A stretch of DNA of 64,000 nt from Limnoperna fortunei (GCA_944474755.1 OX104122.1:27679956-27743955); one strand, 5' to 3'. Shown: positions 28,391 through 40,459, counted from the first letter of the stretch. Numbers and translations: made by a program. The notes: a model not told the origin generated them from the letters alone.

Positions 28391-29820
28391 TAACTGTAAT
28401 GTAAGTTACACGACATATACAAATATCTTATTTGCCTTTTGCATTTTTCTTTCACTGCATACAAATTGATTCCTTACTTCAGAGACGTAGCATATTGGTA
28501 CGGTGGAAGCCGTACCTGCAGTACCGGCTGCTACGCCTATGTACTTGATAGTTAAACTTGACCTCGGAACAATTTATATGACCTAATATAGCAGTTGAAG
28601 ACAAAAAACAAATAAGAAATATTTATTGGTAATTAGAAATATTCGTTAAAACAAAAACAAGTGAAAAACATAAGTAAATATACACAATCAAAACAAACGC
28701 AAAACATGTCAAATTAATGTTTTATATCAAATGTTATTCCTTTATTGATCAAAATTAAATATAGATTCTCTCATACAGCGAACCCCTTAAAAATCCAATC
28801 CTTGAAAAATATTGGGAATTTTAAGACGACGTTCCGGGGATATAATTTAATAAATGAATAATTGAATTGCATGGAAATCAATGCTTTATCATACATTGGT
28901 ACACAATTGGATAATTTTAGAGACGAATAGACATGTTTTTGGCTTCTAGCTTAGTTGTCGTGCGGCTTCGGAAGCTTTAGTAGTATAGCGCGGGGTAAAT
29001 ATTTCACAATTATAATTACATTAATATCAAATTTATGTTATTTAGCACGAATTCGTATTTAAAGGTGATGTATCAATTGCAGAACGCTTTATCTGAGCAT
29101 ATTTGCTGTTTTAGTGAAACCATTATCTTATTAGACTGCAAATCATAACTTTTAAAAAGAAATTCACGATAATTGGTAGCATTTGAACACAAGCAATGCA
29201 TTTATTCTCCGTTTCAATATTTCAACATGTGTATTGTAACCTATTTTCATTTTTAGTTTTGGTGTTTGCATTTTCTTATATTTTTATTTTAGCTCCCCTT
29301 AGCACATTTTTGACTAAGTCGTCTAGCCACAACGAAATTAAATCATAATAAATATGGATGAACAAGTCAACATAAACCAATACTCAAGAGATGAAGATTG
29401 AACATTTACATACATATTTACGTTTTTTTTTAATTATTTATGTTAATCTTCGACAAAGGAATACCAGATATTATTTGACATTTATATATGCGTCTCTTTT
29501 GTAAATTCTCCAAAATTATACATTTAGCAATAACAGCATTGACATTTAGCGTCAAGTCACATAGGACCATGTGACAACATTCAATGATGATTAGCGTCTA
29601 AGTTATGTTTGTTATTTTGATAATAAGTAAACGTATCATATACTTTATTAAGAGTTTATTTTGGCAGAACAAACATATTTAGTTCATTACGGACATAATA
29701 TTACTCATGTCATCCCATATGTAAACAATCTACTCTGAATTATAAATACACTTCCGTCAGTACACGTTTGATCAAATCCCATAACATCTTGAAATCTTAA
29801 TCTACAAAAACAGGAAATAT
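28391..29820. other. AT-rich intronic stretch, nothing firm
   Basis: No gene supported. 28484-28545 holds a small imperfect palindrome (GTAGCATATTGGTACGG against CCGGCTGCTACGCC), probably a repeat remnant. Confidence 0.45.
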
Positions 29821-30388
29821 CGCCATGGTATCAACGGTCTTCGGTTTTATCGTCATGCTATCAACGGTCTTCGGTTTCATCGCCGTGGTATCAACAGCAT
29901 TCGGTTTTATCGCCATAGTATCAACAGCATTCGGTTTTATCGCCATGGTATCAACAGCATTCGGTTTTATCGACATTGTTTAAACAGCATTCGGTTTTAT
30001 CGCCATGGTATCAACGGCCTTCGGTTTTATCGCCATGGTATCAACGGCCTTCGGTTTTATCGCCATGGTATCAACGGTCTTCGGTTTCATCGCCATGGTA
30101 TCAACAGCATTCGGTTTTATCGCCATGGTATCAACAGCATTCGGTTTTATCGACATTGTTTAAACAGCATTCGGTTTTATCGCCATGGTATCAACGGCCT
30201 TCGGTTTTATCGCCATGGTATCAACGGCCTTCGGTTTTATCGCCATGGTATCAACGGCCTTCGGTTTTATCGCCATGGTATCAACAGCATTCGGTTTTAT
30301 CGCCATGGTATCAACGGTCTTCGTTTTTATCGCCATGGTATCAACGGCCTTCGGTTTTATCGCCATGGTATCAACAGCATTCGGTTTA
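29821..30388 (+). repeat. 30-bp minisatellite, about 19 copies
   Basis: The unit is CGCCATGGTATCAACGGCCT plus TCGGTTTTAT. Variants carry AACAGCAT, AACGGTCT or CGACATTGTTTAAACAGC. The rare CGACATTG unit recurs 180 bp apart (29971 and 30151) in the same neighbourhood, so a six-unit block was duplicated. Since 30 is a multiple of three, open frames of 143, 87 and 89 codons arise on both strands; none has an independent start or coding context. Confidence 0.95.
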
Positions 30389-32802
30389 TTGTGTTTGCAC
30401 TGTATGACAAACTCACCAGACAATGAAAGGAGAAAGATTTATATGAAGTGGTGAGGACGAACAACTTGACTAAAACTCTCACCCTTTCATGTGTACCTTT
30501 TTCACTTCTAGTGTTAAAGGGGTCCAAAGATGGGTAATTAGGCTGTTTGTCCTGTGTTCAGTGAACCAATCGTATTGATGTATTAAAATTTTGAAAGACT
30601 TCTATTTGAACCCCCACTAAAAATGCATTATTTCGAACGTAAATAAAAGAATTTGGCACTGGGTGGCAGCCACTGGTGAACCCCACAGTGGACACAGTCA
30701 TGCATTGCCAATTGGGCAAGTGCGAGCCGTGTGAACTCCATGTATCTTGTGATAGTCTAATGTATTGCGTTTTTATTGGGGTGTTCAATTGGATGTCTTA
30801 CCAAAAATTCTAACAATCATGTTGTAGCCACACGCCGTCGAAGTACTGCAAGTTTCGCTTTTATTGAACTGATGTTCACTTCACAATGACGCCGTTTTTG
30901 AACGTCCTGATATTACTTTTCTCTTGTCGCATAAGAATGTGGTTCGTTATCAATATTTATAGGTCAATGCAATTAAAAACGTATTCAAAGGCTAATGTAC
31001 TCCATTTGCAATGTAGCCCAAACAATTTAATGTTTACAATGTATATATTGTGAGTTGAAGGTGTATTATTTGAAATGTGTTCACATTCAGTCATGCGCAA
31101 GATAGTAATTAAACATATTTCAAAAAGAGATGAATGAAATATGATGCAATTTCTATGAATTGTCGTCTGCTTTTGATGTTCAGTTCCGCTAAACATTAAT
31201 TATTCGCAAAGAGTGTTTCAGATAGAAATTGGTGGAAATTGCTTTAATCATGTAACGGAAATCAAGGATTAAAAGTTAGCAAATACGCTCTTTTTTGTGA
31301 CCCTATTTTTAATTCCTAGAAATACTGTGTTAATAGTGTATTTGAATCATTTAAAAGTAATTAAATGATATTAAATGATATCTGTAAAGATCATATGCGT
31401 GAAAATGTTAAAATCATGAGTGGGTATTTTAATAAATAAAACGCGATAATGATTCTGATGATAGGAAACCTGCAATTAAACAGAGGCAAATAGTAATAGC
31501 AATTGCTATCCTACTCATCACATTTTCTTTAATTAATAAGAATCGAGTTTTCGTAGAATGGTCTCTTGTTCTACCTATTACGTATCCTTATTGATACTTG
31601 TTTCCGTGAAGGTATAACTTTATTACTATGACATACAACATTACACGGTTTTTTTTTGTTAATAAAATACTAGATCTGTGTTAATTGATTCCTGTGGGTA
31701 ATAAATCAAATATAAGGAAGTTGGGGATCCTTCATTATTGATACTGAATAAACGTTTACCTTTTACGATATCATGCTGTTATTTCGTAGAATGGATGAAC
31801 ATACATTTAAGAAACGTGACTGTGTTGTTTGTGTACAGCTCAATGAACCGGTTGAACACACATTTAAAAAACGTGACTGTTTTTTGGCGTTATAGCCCAA
31901 TGAATCTTTAATTAATTTGAATCTTTATTTAATTCGTTGCAAATCTGGTTTTAATGACATATAACAAACAAAGCAACACACATTATGATAACACACAATT
32001 TCTCTGAAAATTGAATTATGAGTTTTTGACAAGAAAATTCCGCGCTCGGAACGAGAGATTTAAAACCTTCTAATTACCATTTTCGCAGTTAAGTGGGCCG
32101 GAAACGAATTAATATATGAAAATAAGGTATTTTAACCGGAAGTGTTCTGGGGATTTTTGTCACACTAATCATGTTTTAATTGCTCTGTTTTGGAAATGAT
32201 ATTCCTAGTTATATTATTGTATCTTATGTTGCAGGATAAAATATCTATTTACATTGTTCCTCATGGTCAATGAGAATTTAGCACAAATATTTCAAGTTCT
32301 TATGTTTGAACTTCCGATGCTATGTGAAAAACGATGATGGTTACTTCACGTTGACCTATGACATGACATCAAATCTGATGTCGTAAATTGTTCAAAAGAA
32401 CCAATTATAATATTGCATTATCTATTGTATTAGAAAAATATTTAAACAGACAAATAGTATCATTGGCTCGTTCATTAAGGATCCTAGTATGAGTAATGGA
32501 AATAATTAACTAATATGCGCTGACGCTACAAGTTTGAGCTTGCGCAGGTAAATCCGTTTAGTGTAATGGTACGGTGTCCTAATAATTTACGAAAATGAAA
32601 ATGCATCTAAAACATCTAAAATATATGACAGACCATTTTTAGCAAACGTGTATTTGCCTATTTGCGCTCTTCTTTTATTCATCATATAGATGTATAGTTA
32701 TATATATGGAAGTACACTTGCATCTAAAGTGTAAAAAACGATTGTACATGTTAATTTGAACGATGTCTGCATAAAAGAAAATCCCTATCCTAAGTTCTTT
32801 TT
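30389..32802. other. Intronic stretch with one short direct repeat
   Basis: No gene supported. 31800-31910 carries two roughly 60-bp tandem copies (ACATTTAAGAAACGTGACTG and ACATTTAAAAAACGTGACTG). 30645-30760 is locally GC-richer, with a 42-codon minus frame (HDCVHCGVHQWLPPSAKF) that resembles a worn zinc-binding peptide but has no wider support. Confidence 0.4.
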
Positions 32803-33065
32803 TTGTTTGTTTGTTTGTTGTCTGATGGTGTTTAACGCCACTTTCAGCAATTTTTCAGCTATATCATGGCGTCAAGTTTTTATTGGGAGAGGAAGCCGGA
32901 GTACCAGGAGAAAACCCCCGACCTGCGGTAGGAAAACTGGCAATCCTTTTCAATTAAGATTGGAGCACCCTTCCCGCAGTGAGACTCGAACCCACAACCT
33001 CAGTGTTGACAGACCACGTGAGAAATAGTAGATGAACAACCTAAACCACTCGGCCACCGAGGCTC
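32803..33065 (-). mobile_element. tRNA-derived SINE, complete copy
   Basis: Reverse orientation: GGAGCCTCGGTGGCCGAGTG head at 33065, B-box GGTTGTGGGTTCGAGTCTC near 32990, ACTCCGGCTTCC body, and a tail ending in (CAAA) repeats at 32803. The head is well preserved, suggesting a fairly young copy. Confidence 0.85.
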
Positions 33066-33424
33066 CAGTTCGTTTTTTAAACATATTTGTTTAGCTATAT
33101 CCTAAATCTAGCAATATTATCCCATAAATTAGGAAGTGTTTATTTTGTTCAAGTCGATTGCCAGTTTCTCGTACATTAAATATCTTTTAAAAGAAAGGAA
33201 CATCAATAGGTGTGAAGGTTTCGTATTACATCAAAACCTAGGTACGAGGAAGGATTCCCAGGGCTTGACCTACAGTGCTACTCAGTGCGACCCTAGTTAG
33301 CTAAAATGTGACGCCTTTACGTAGGGCTGTTAATTTATAATGAGAGCTTGACAGCGGACAGCGTAATAGAAACATCACCAAATATATATCATTGCGCAAG
33401 AAACAATGAAATCTTCAATTGTAA

Positions 33425-34520
33425 GCCTGCATTATGTCCAGGGTACTTGTCCACTCGGCCTAATCCGCTATATTTAAATATAGCTTCATTAACCGAGGTG
33501 AAGTGTATAGACAAAGTACATGTTTACCAGCGTGTGACGATGGAATTTTAGTAACCAATACGTATTAGTCTATAATCTTGGTCTAAACTATGTGTGGGAT
33601 GAACAAAATAACACAGAGGTTAACTATGAAGTTTTAAATGTACGATTTTTGACAAAGCTGGCGTGCATCTTTGTCTGAATCTAAAAATTTATCAGTGTAT
33701 AGGCATGTTAAAAAGGATTTTGTGATGGAAAAATTATTTGTGTAATAATATAGATGTACAGTTATTTTGAAAAATAAGATTAGGTGTTCATAAGCTGTGT
33801 ATTGAAAATGGTCGCTTTAATAGTTTACCTGGAAATGATAGAAAATGTCGTTGTTATAATATGAATACTGTTAAAAACGAGGACCACTTTATTAAATTCT
33901 ATCCAGCTTATGAACAATTAAGATCCAATAGTTTTACAATTCATGGCTTAATGTCCACAAGTTATATACACTTTTTAAAATTAAGAATGTTATTGCTGTT
34001 AGAAATCTTATTTTGTACATTAGAGAAAGTTTAAAACTTAGATCTTTTATCATAAATTGAAAATTCCATGTTGACGTAATCTAATACGCATACATTATAT
34101 TCTCTGCTATTCAGTTATTCCTTACTTTATACTTACATTTTTAAGCATTGCTGCTACTACAATATTATTATATTTGTTTGCTATATCATAATTTATTTTT
34201 ATTTTGCATTTTTGCAATAAAGACATTGTTATTATTATTAATCTGACAGTAATCTAATTTAGCATTGTATATCTAATGTAGGATGACAAAGTTACTTGTC
34301 ATACAGTCACGGAAAGTAAATTATATACAAACGTCTATATATTGCGACAACCATATAATATATCTACCCAGCGGATTTCTGAATCATCAGAAATACAGAG
34401 TTAATATTAAATATTTATACTATTCTTATTAATTTATACGTCTGCACATTAAGCATAACACTGTTAGAATTAGATTTTTTAATACTTTCACATTTTTTGC
34501 TTACCCTCAGCGGGATGTGG
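33425..34520. repeat. Fourth copy of the 221-1470 unit, split by an insertion
   Basis: 33425-33575 matches the unit (ATTATGTCCAGGGTACTTGT, TAGCTTCATTAACCGAGGTG, TTTTAGTAACCAATACGTAT). The match breaks near 33575 and resumes at about 34239 with AATCTGACAGTAATCTAATT, running to CCTCAGCGGGATGT near 34516. This copy lies about 32 kb from the tandem trio, so the unit is dispersed as well as tandem. Confidence 0.8.
33576..34238 (+). mobile_element. 5'-truncated LINE 3' end inside the repeat
   Basis: This carries the end of a LINE ORF2, with a stretch reading LCIENGRFNSLPGNDRKCRC, then YNMNTVKNEDHFIKF and YPAYEQLR. That fits the C-terminal Cys/His module of LINE polymerases (C-x-C, then H, expected final C replaced by Y). 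It has stops and shifts upstream. The 3' end reads TTGCAATAAAGACATTGTTA followed by TTA repeats, a typical LINE tail. Left and right edges read ATTAGTCT and ATTAATCT, a likely target duplication. It differs from the LINE at 42.7-47.4 kb. Confidence 0.75.
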
Positions 34521-35837
34521 CAGCCATAAATATGAATGATATTTATTCTGATTTTTACTTAAAATCAAAGAAATTTTGAAATGTTATTTCATCACTAGTT
34601 TCGATATTGTGTTAAAACACGGGATAGAAATATGGAAAGATATATATGTAGTTCTGTAATCGTAACTTTTAATCACTTAAACGCGTTTAGATGTGTTTGG
34701 CGCAAGACTGTTTGATTTTGTCTTCACATATTGTGATCAGTTGAGACAAGATTGCTATCTCTTTAACTTCCTATATTATCGAAGTATTTCCTAGATTGAA
34801 GAAGTGAACTGTTGGGAATTTAGGGAAGGATTATCTTAAGTTAAAGCGTATATTGTGCCAATATCATTAGACGATTTATGTGAAAATAAACTTCAATTGT
34901 GACAGAAGCTATGTTGACCAATATTGTATATCATACACTGATTAGAAATTATTTAAATAAAACAAAACAGTATATAAAAGATTGTCTGATCGTACTGTCA
35001 TTATCATTCTGATGGTATTCAGTTTATATAACCTGTCACAGTTTTCATGTCGCGCTTTCAAATACGCATTTTGACGTATGTCATAAAGCAGTCTAATTAA
35101 TATGCCTATACTTACGATAGATAAATGGACGTCAGGAATTTTTTTGTTTTATAGCTGAACTGAAGTGTGGTATTTATCTACTTAAACTATAACTGCAATT
35201 GAATGCAATAATAATCACAATACTCAATACTAATTCCGGTTCGTCTCGTTCTTGACACAAAAATACGGGATTAACTTCATTATTTTACCCTTTTTTAAAT
35301 GGGAAACGTTCGGCGTGAAATTGTACGGATCCAGATAAGAGATTATTATTAACAATAAGTTAAATATATAAGACATTCACCATTTATTGTGAAATTCCAA
35401 CAAGGCATAGGTCCGGGCTGATTAAGTTTTTTTAAATACAAATATAATTACAATTTAATTTTTAGACATTTAATTCTTTGCTTCAAATTTGTTTAATAAT
35501 TAATATTTCTGCAATTGTACGAATTATCGATCTAGATGTAGTATAGTAAAGACACCGCCCCAAAAACACACCAACAACAGCGCCCCAAAGACACAACAAC
35601 AACAGCGCCCCAAAGACACACTAACAACTAGTTACAAAAACATTCAGCCAATTTTACGTATAGATGAACTAAGTGTTTGATACAAATCATGTTTTTAAGT
35701 GTCAAAGAGAGAAAAGGAAAAAAACACAGACAGGAAAGTATTTATGCGCAACAAGAACGAAGAATTATGTCTTTAAATGTTTGATCGACTTATACTAGTA
35801 TAAGATTATAGTTGTTTATCTATATACTAGTATATGT
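34521..35837. other. AT-rich stretch with a short tandem repeat
   Basis: No gene seen. 35552-35625 holds three copies of a roughly 26-bp unit containing GCGCCCCAAAGACACA. Confidence 0.6.
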
Positions 35838-36180
35838 AGGGCCTCGGTGGACGAGTGGTTTCAGTAGTTCGTCTACTATTGATTACGTGGTCTGTCTACA
35901 CTGAGTCGAGTCTCACTGTGGATAAGGTGAATTCGACTCCTATCTTAAATGACAAAGATTGCCAGTTTTCCTACCGTAGGTCGGAGGCTCTCTCCGGGTA
36001 CTCCACCTTCCTCCCCCAATAAAAACTGGACGCCATGATATAGCTGAAAAATTACTTAAAGTGGTGTTAAAACATCATTCAAATAAACAAACAAATTCCT
36101 TGCCATATAGAAACTGAACGCCATGATATAGCTTAAAAATTGCTAAAAGTTGATTTAAACACCATTCAACTAAACAAAAA
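35838..36180 (+). mobile_element. tRNA-derived SINE with duplicated tail
   Basis: Head GCCTCGGTGGACGAGTGGTT at 35841, body with AAAGATTGCCAGTTTTCCTA, and tail ATGATATAGCTGAAAAATTA to CAAACAAA at 36095. A second, worn copy of the tail alone follows (AACGCCATGATATAGCTTAA, 36115 onward, ending CAACTAAACAAAAA). The B-box region is disrupted (GAGTCGAGTCTCACTG). Confidence 0.8.
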
Positions 36181-36821
36181 TATATATGTATATAATATGT
36201 TAATACAGACGGACAATTGAATGTCCATGTTATGATATTCGGCATAATAAGGAAACTAGCATAGGATATACTTGTCCTAATTTGTGCTACATGTATTAGT
36301 TTCCGTACATGTGCTACCTATATTGATCCAATGCTGAATACATGCCAAGACGAAAACAACAATGTCATTATCACTTAAAAAAGATGAGTAGAATATAAGC
36401 AGGAGGTTCAGAAGCTGATGTTACATGTCAAAATTTATAAAATAGGGAACCCGAAGTATAACAAATGGCACTAATACCACGCATTAAGTCAGGTCACGCG
36501 GGTCAGAAGGATTTTCTGCTTTGCTGCCAACAACTGTCTCGTGCGAGTCCGGTAACATTAGAGCATCTCGCGTGATCTATAGACGGTGTAAATTTTCACC
36601 CCAGTAAGAATCTTGAAATTATATTTTCAAAAAAGGATTTAGCAAAGTGTAATTTGAAATACTGAGAAGATTATATGTTTAATATTGTTGTGGTTGTTGT
36701 AACTTGTTGAGTTCCAATAAAAAGAAAACAGAAATCATGCTAGAAAATGAAATAAAACATGCATAGAAATTCAAAACTACAAAAAACGTCGATTGACAAA
36801 AAACAACAATGATTTACTTAC
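36181..36821. other. Intron start region, nothing recognised
   Basis: A locally GC-richer patch at 36485-36605 (GGTCACGCGGGTCAGAAGGA, CATCTCGCGTGATCTATAGA) is closed in all reverse frames and matches no RNA gene I know. Confidence 0.4.
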
Positions 36822-36932
36822 TGTTGATAGAGCTTTATCCCCGACGTCCATTTGTGCATGTGTTGTTATCAATAGTACCGTAAGTACTGTGAAAAATGTT
36901 AAAATACTTGATAAATTTGTGCTGCAATTCAT
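36822..36932 (-). CDS. Exon 1 (signal peptide) of allatostatin-C-like prohormone
   Basis: This exon encodes residues 1-37 of a secreted precursor. It begins MNCSTNL, followed by a hydrophobic core (SSILTFFTVLTVLLI) and a TTHA|Q site, so signal peptidase probably cuts after residue 26. The rest, QMDVGDKALST, is polar. The ATG at 36932-36930 is chosen because an in-frame TAA lies upstream with no other ATG between. The coding part ends ACA|GTAAGT at 36822/36821, a strong donor, leaving phase 0. The only other exon recognised on this strand, 13098-12895, also opens in phase 0 and supplies the mature peptide. A TATATATAAC box sits about 120 bases upstream of the ATG. The signal peptide and donor are seen directly; assignment to the same gene as the distal exon is inference, and extra exons in the roughly 23.7-kb gap cannot be excluded. 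Confidence 0.75.
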
Positions 36933-37052
36933 TATTATTGTCTGAATAACTTCTTTAGTTGAGAAATAACGTCTTTAGTTGAAAAATAATTATCGCCAAG
37001 TTCAAATCATTAACTTTTGAGAAATAAGAGAAAAAACAAGGATTAGAATAAA

Positions 37053-37062
37053 GTTATATATA
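37053..37062 (-). promoter_or_regulatory. Candidate TATA box for the neuropeptide gene
   Basis: On the minus strand this reads TATATATAAC, immediately after a locally GC-richer stretch (GGCGCACCG). It would place the transcription start near 37025 and give a 5' leader of about 90 bases before the ATG at 36932. The leader contains a short tandem duplication (two CAACTAAAGA blocks). In AT-rich DNA such boxes occur by chance, so this is only suggestive. Confidence 0.3.
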
Positions 37063-37795
37063 CGGTGCGCCGCCTACTGGGCATAGATTAACGAATGATA
37101 AATCTCTGATTCGGAAAAACGACACTAATCAATTATCGAACTCCTTTTGGAATCCTTGATTTGATTGGATGATCATTTCCTACGCGACCAACATTTTCTA
37201 TCGCATGCCATGAAAAAAATTTTGATATCAATTACTATAAAATTATCGTATAACATGGGTATTGTAACAAACAACTATCATTTATATTAATAAGTTGTCT
37301 TATTTCATCATGATTAATTTCAACACCGCGTCAAAGGAAAATTTATTTGAGAAATGGATTAGAGTAATGTTTCAGTTTTAATCATGTTTATTGCAGCCTA
37401 ATATCGGCAAAAATGGACAGCTTGAAAAAGATATAGAACTGCAATTTTAGCCGTTAAGATGAACTGTTAAAGGGTTTATTATTTCTCACACACCGATTCG
37501 AATTTCGTGAATGTTGGAAATGCTTTTGTGTCATTTTACGAAGGAATCGTGCATGATATTTTTTCGAATTAAAAAAAGTGCATCAAATATCTTACGTACA
37601 TGAATCTAATAAATGAAACACGAATGAACATTAATTTAAAGGCCAGAGTGCGATAAAAGAAACAATTACATCAGTCTTGTAACTTATTAACAGTTAAGAC
37701 TTCGTACATAACGTACACCCAAAATCGAGTTCAAAAGATATTTATCTTTTTTTTTAAATCGTTTTGCTTAAAAACGTATTGTTTTAGTTTGTTTG

Positions 37796-37797
<2 letters not shown>

Positions 37798-37886
<89 letters not shown>
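37798..37886 (+). repeat. (TTA)n microsatellite
   Basis: About 29 uninterrupted TTA units, next to a truncated SINE on its right. The poly-Leu open frame over it is an artefact. Confidence 0.95.
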
Positions 37887-37919
37887 TTGTTATTTTTGTA
37901 ATTTTTGTAATTTTATGTT

Positions 37920-38055
37920 ACGCCTTTTTTTAGCAATTTTTCAGCTATATGATGGGGGAGGAAGCCAGAGTACCCAGAGAAAACCCCCAAACTGGAAATC
38001 ATTGTCAATTAAGATTGGAGGCGAGCGCACCCTGCCCGAATTGTTCTAGTCCGCC
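37920..38055 (-). mobile_element. Truncated SINE
   Basis: On the minus strand it keeps CTCCAATCTTAATTGACAAT, the TCTGGCTTCCTCCCCCATCA variant of the body and GCTGAAAAATTGCTAAAAA. The head and B-box are missing, and part of the body is deleted. Confidence 0.75.
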
Positions 38056-38463
38056 AAAAGTAGATAACGAACGAGTGTGAACCAATTCCAATGATCGTTT
38101 GTTTATGGTAAATATATGGTAAAGAAGACGTTAATGACTTCCATTAGTACTACTGAAGACAATGCTCTACTACTATACGATTATTCAGCTTTGATTATAT
38201 TAAGACGGTTATACAAGAAACAATGAAATTGATCAACAAAGTATACGTCAATAAAAAATGTCATCTTACCAATTGAAAATTGGAACATAAAAACAATCGA
38301 TTATAGGATTGTATAATCAGCTCACTTTTTGTCAGTAAAAAATGTCAAATAAAACAATTATAAACAATAAGGAAATTTTTTAAAAGTCCATAAATATATG
38401 TAGGTTACAAATGACAGTAGTGCGGATTTATTTAATTTTGGTGAATACGAATTGTGTTTGTTC

Positions 38464-38525
38464 GGTAAAAAGCTAAATTTTATTTCCTCAATTTGGTAAA
38501 AAGCTAAATTTTATTTCATTGAGGA
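38464..38525. repeat. Short tandem duplication
   Basis: TGGTAAAAAGCTAAATTTTA occurs twice, about 29 bp apart, in a stretch otherwise without features (38056-38724). Confidence 0.7.
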
Positions 38526-38727
38526 ATGACAATGAGTACCTAGACGGGTGCCTAAATAGAAACAGGTACTGTTTACTCATCCTGGACACTTAATTGCGCA
38601 CCATGTTTTAATTGGTTTCGGGTTACTTAATTTTTTTTTTTGGTTTCTTATCCTTTTTATTTTCTCTTTGTCTTTATCAGTATTTATTTCACTGTACTAT
38701 ATATTTTGACCAATCGGTGTTTGCGTA

Positions 38728-38952
38728 CCCTTTCACAGAAAACATAATTGGTTCCCATATATAACCACTACCACACGTTATCCTCCGTTTACTACATTTG
38801 ACTACAATTTTCGTCTACCCGTGACGTTTGTAAACAAAGAATGATGCTTGTAAAATAATAACGAGATCACAATTAATTTTTTATATACACTTTTGATACA
38901 GTTTTACACAACAAATACTGTCTGTACGCGAAGCTTATTCGCCATCAAAGGC
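38728..38952 (+). mobile_element. Truncated, diverged copy of the 320-bp element
   Basis: This aligns with the left two thirds of 47466-47785: ACATAATTGGTTCCCATATA, GACGTTTGTAAACAAAGAAT, ACACTTTTGATACAGTTTTA and GTACGCGAAGCTTATTCGCC. The right third (AATGTCAACCAATGGTATGG onward) is missing. It is the most diverged of the three plus-oriented copies. Confidence 0.7.
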
Positions 38953-39109
38953 AAAATAAACACAAAGTTTTAAAGAAATCATTCGTGACTGGATTTTGTT
39001 CCAAATCGTGTAATAAAGTCGCGAATAAATATATCACTTTTGTAGTACACGTTACAAAAAAGTCTAACAGAATTACTGGACCCTGCCCACATTTCTAGTG
39101 GGGTCTTGT

Positions 39110-40150
39110 TTAATACTGATCTATATAGCTACAAGGACAAGGTTTTGTTGAATAATGGTAATCAAAATAGCTGGTACAAGGTTTTTGTTGCATGACGGTG
39201 ATCTATATAGCTGGTACAAGGTTTTGTTAAATAACGTTGATCAATATAGCTGGTACAAGGTTTTTGTTGCGTAACGGTGATCTATATACTAGTAGCTGGT
39301 ACAATGTTTTGCTGAATAACGGTGGTGTTTATAGCGGGTGCAAAGTTCTGTGAAATAACGTTGATCAATATAGCTAGTACAAGGTTCTGTTAAATAACGT
39401 TGATCAATATAGCTAGTACAAGGTTTTGCTGAATAACGGTGGTGTTTATAGCTGGTGCAAGGTTTTGTTAAATAAAGGTGATCTATATAGCTGGTACAAG
39501 GTTTTGCTGAATAACGGTGATCAATATAGCTGGTACAATGTTTTGTTAAATAACGGTGATCAATAAAGCTGGTACAATGTTTTGTTAAATAACGGTGATC
39601 AATATAGCTGGTACAATGTTTTGTTAAATAACGGTGATCAATAAAGCTGGTACAATGTTTTGTTAAATAACGGTGATCAATAAAGCTGGTACAATGTTTT
39701 GTTAAATAACGGTGATCAATAAAGCTGGTACAATGTTTTGCTGAATAACTGTGGTGTTAATAGCTGGTGCAAGGTTTTGTTAAATAAAAGTGATCAATAT
39801 AGCTATAAGGTTTTTTTAAATAACGGTTATCAATACAGCTGGTACAAAATTGTTGTTGCATGGCGGTGATCTATGTTGCTGGTGCAAGGTTTTTGTTGCA
39901 TGACGGTGATCTATGTTGCTGGTGCAAGGTTTTTGTTGCATGACGGTGATCTTTATAGCTGGTACAAGGTTTTGTTAAATAGCGGTTATCTATATTGCTG
40001 GTATAAGGTTTTGTTAAATAACGGTGATCAATATAGCTGGTAAAAGATTTTTGTTGCATGGCGGTGATCTATGTAGCTGGTGCAAGGTTTTTGTTGCATG
40101 ATGATGATCTTTATAGCTGGTACAAGGTTTTGCAGAATAACGGTGACCAA
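39110..40150 (+). repeat. 39-bp minisatellite, about 26 copies
   Basis: The unit is AACGGTGATCAATATAGCTG plus GTACAATGTTTTGTTAAAT, with variants TTTTTGTTGCATGACGG and GGTGGTGTTTATAGC. Units near 39545-39730 are the most uniform, suggesting recent amplification; edges are more diverged. 39 is a multiple of three, which explains the minus-strand frame at 40059-39871. Confidence 0.9.
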
Positions 40151-40206
40151 ACTCACAACAGTATAGTTTTGGCACGCCGGTGATCGTTAGAAGATATAAT
40201 TACTTA

Positions 40207-40459
40207 GGGGTCTCGGAAGCCGAGTAGTTAAGGTAGTTCGTTGATTATTTTTCACGAGGTCTGATAACACCGAGGTTGCGGTTTCGAGACTCAGTGTGTT
40301 CTCGACTCCAATCTTAATTGACAAGGATTGCCTGTTTTCCTACTGAAGGTTGGGGGTTTTCTCCGGGTACTCAGGTTTTCCCTCAATAACAACTAAACGC
40401 CATGATATAGCTGAAAAAGTGCTGAAAGTGGCGTTAAACATTCATACAAACCAACAAAC
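40207..40459 (+). mobile_element. tRNA-derived SINE, complete copy
   Basis: Head GGTCTCGGAAGCCGAGTAGT, B-box-like GCGGTTTCGAGACTCA, body TTGACAAGGATTGCC, tail GCCATGATATAGCTGAAAAA and GGCGTTAAACATTCATAC. A few bases after its end comes CCTAGACCACTCGTCCAGCG, a scrap of another SINE head in reverse orientation. Confidence 0.8.

Noticed and set aside
28484..28545. Open frame DVAYWYGGSRTCSTGCYAY after TTACTTCAG
   Set aside because: The sequence is an imperfect palindrome built on GTAGC and GGTACGG, so the Cys/Tyr/Gly-rich peptide is probably a by-product.
29976..30454. Open frames of 143, 87 and 89 codons on both strands
   Set aside because: They are read through a 30-bp minisatellite; unit length divisible by three keeps all frames open. 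No promoter, no unique sequence and no splice context.
30645..30770. Minus-strand 42-codon frame with CVHCGVH
   Set aside because: Suggestive of zinc binding, but short, closed by nearby stops, and a neighbouring frame looks equally protein-like. No family could be named.
35838..35960. Functional tRNA gene in the GCCTCGGTGG head
   Set aside because: A- and B-boxes are present, but the acceptor stem and cloverleaf do not close and the sequence continues into the SINE body and tail.
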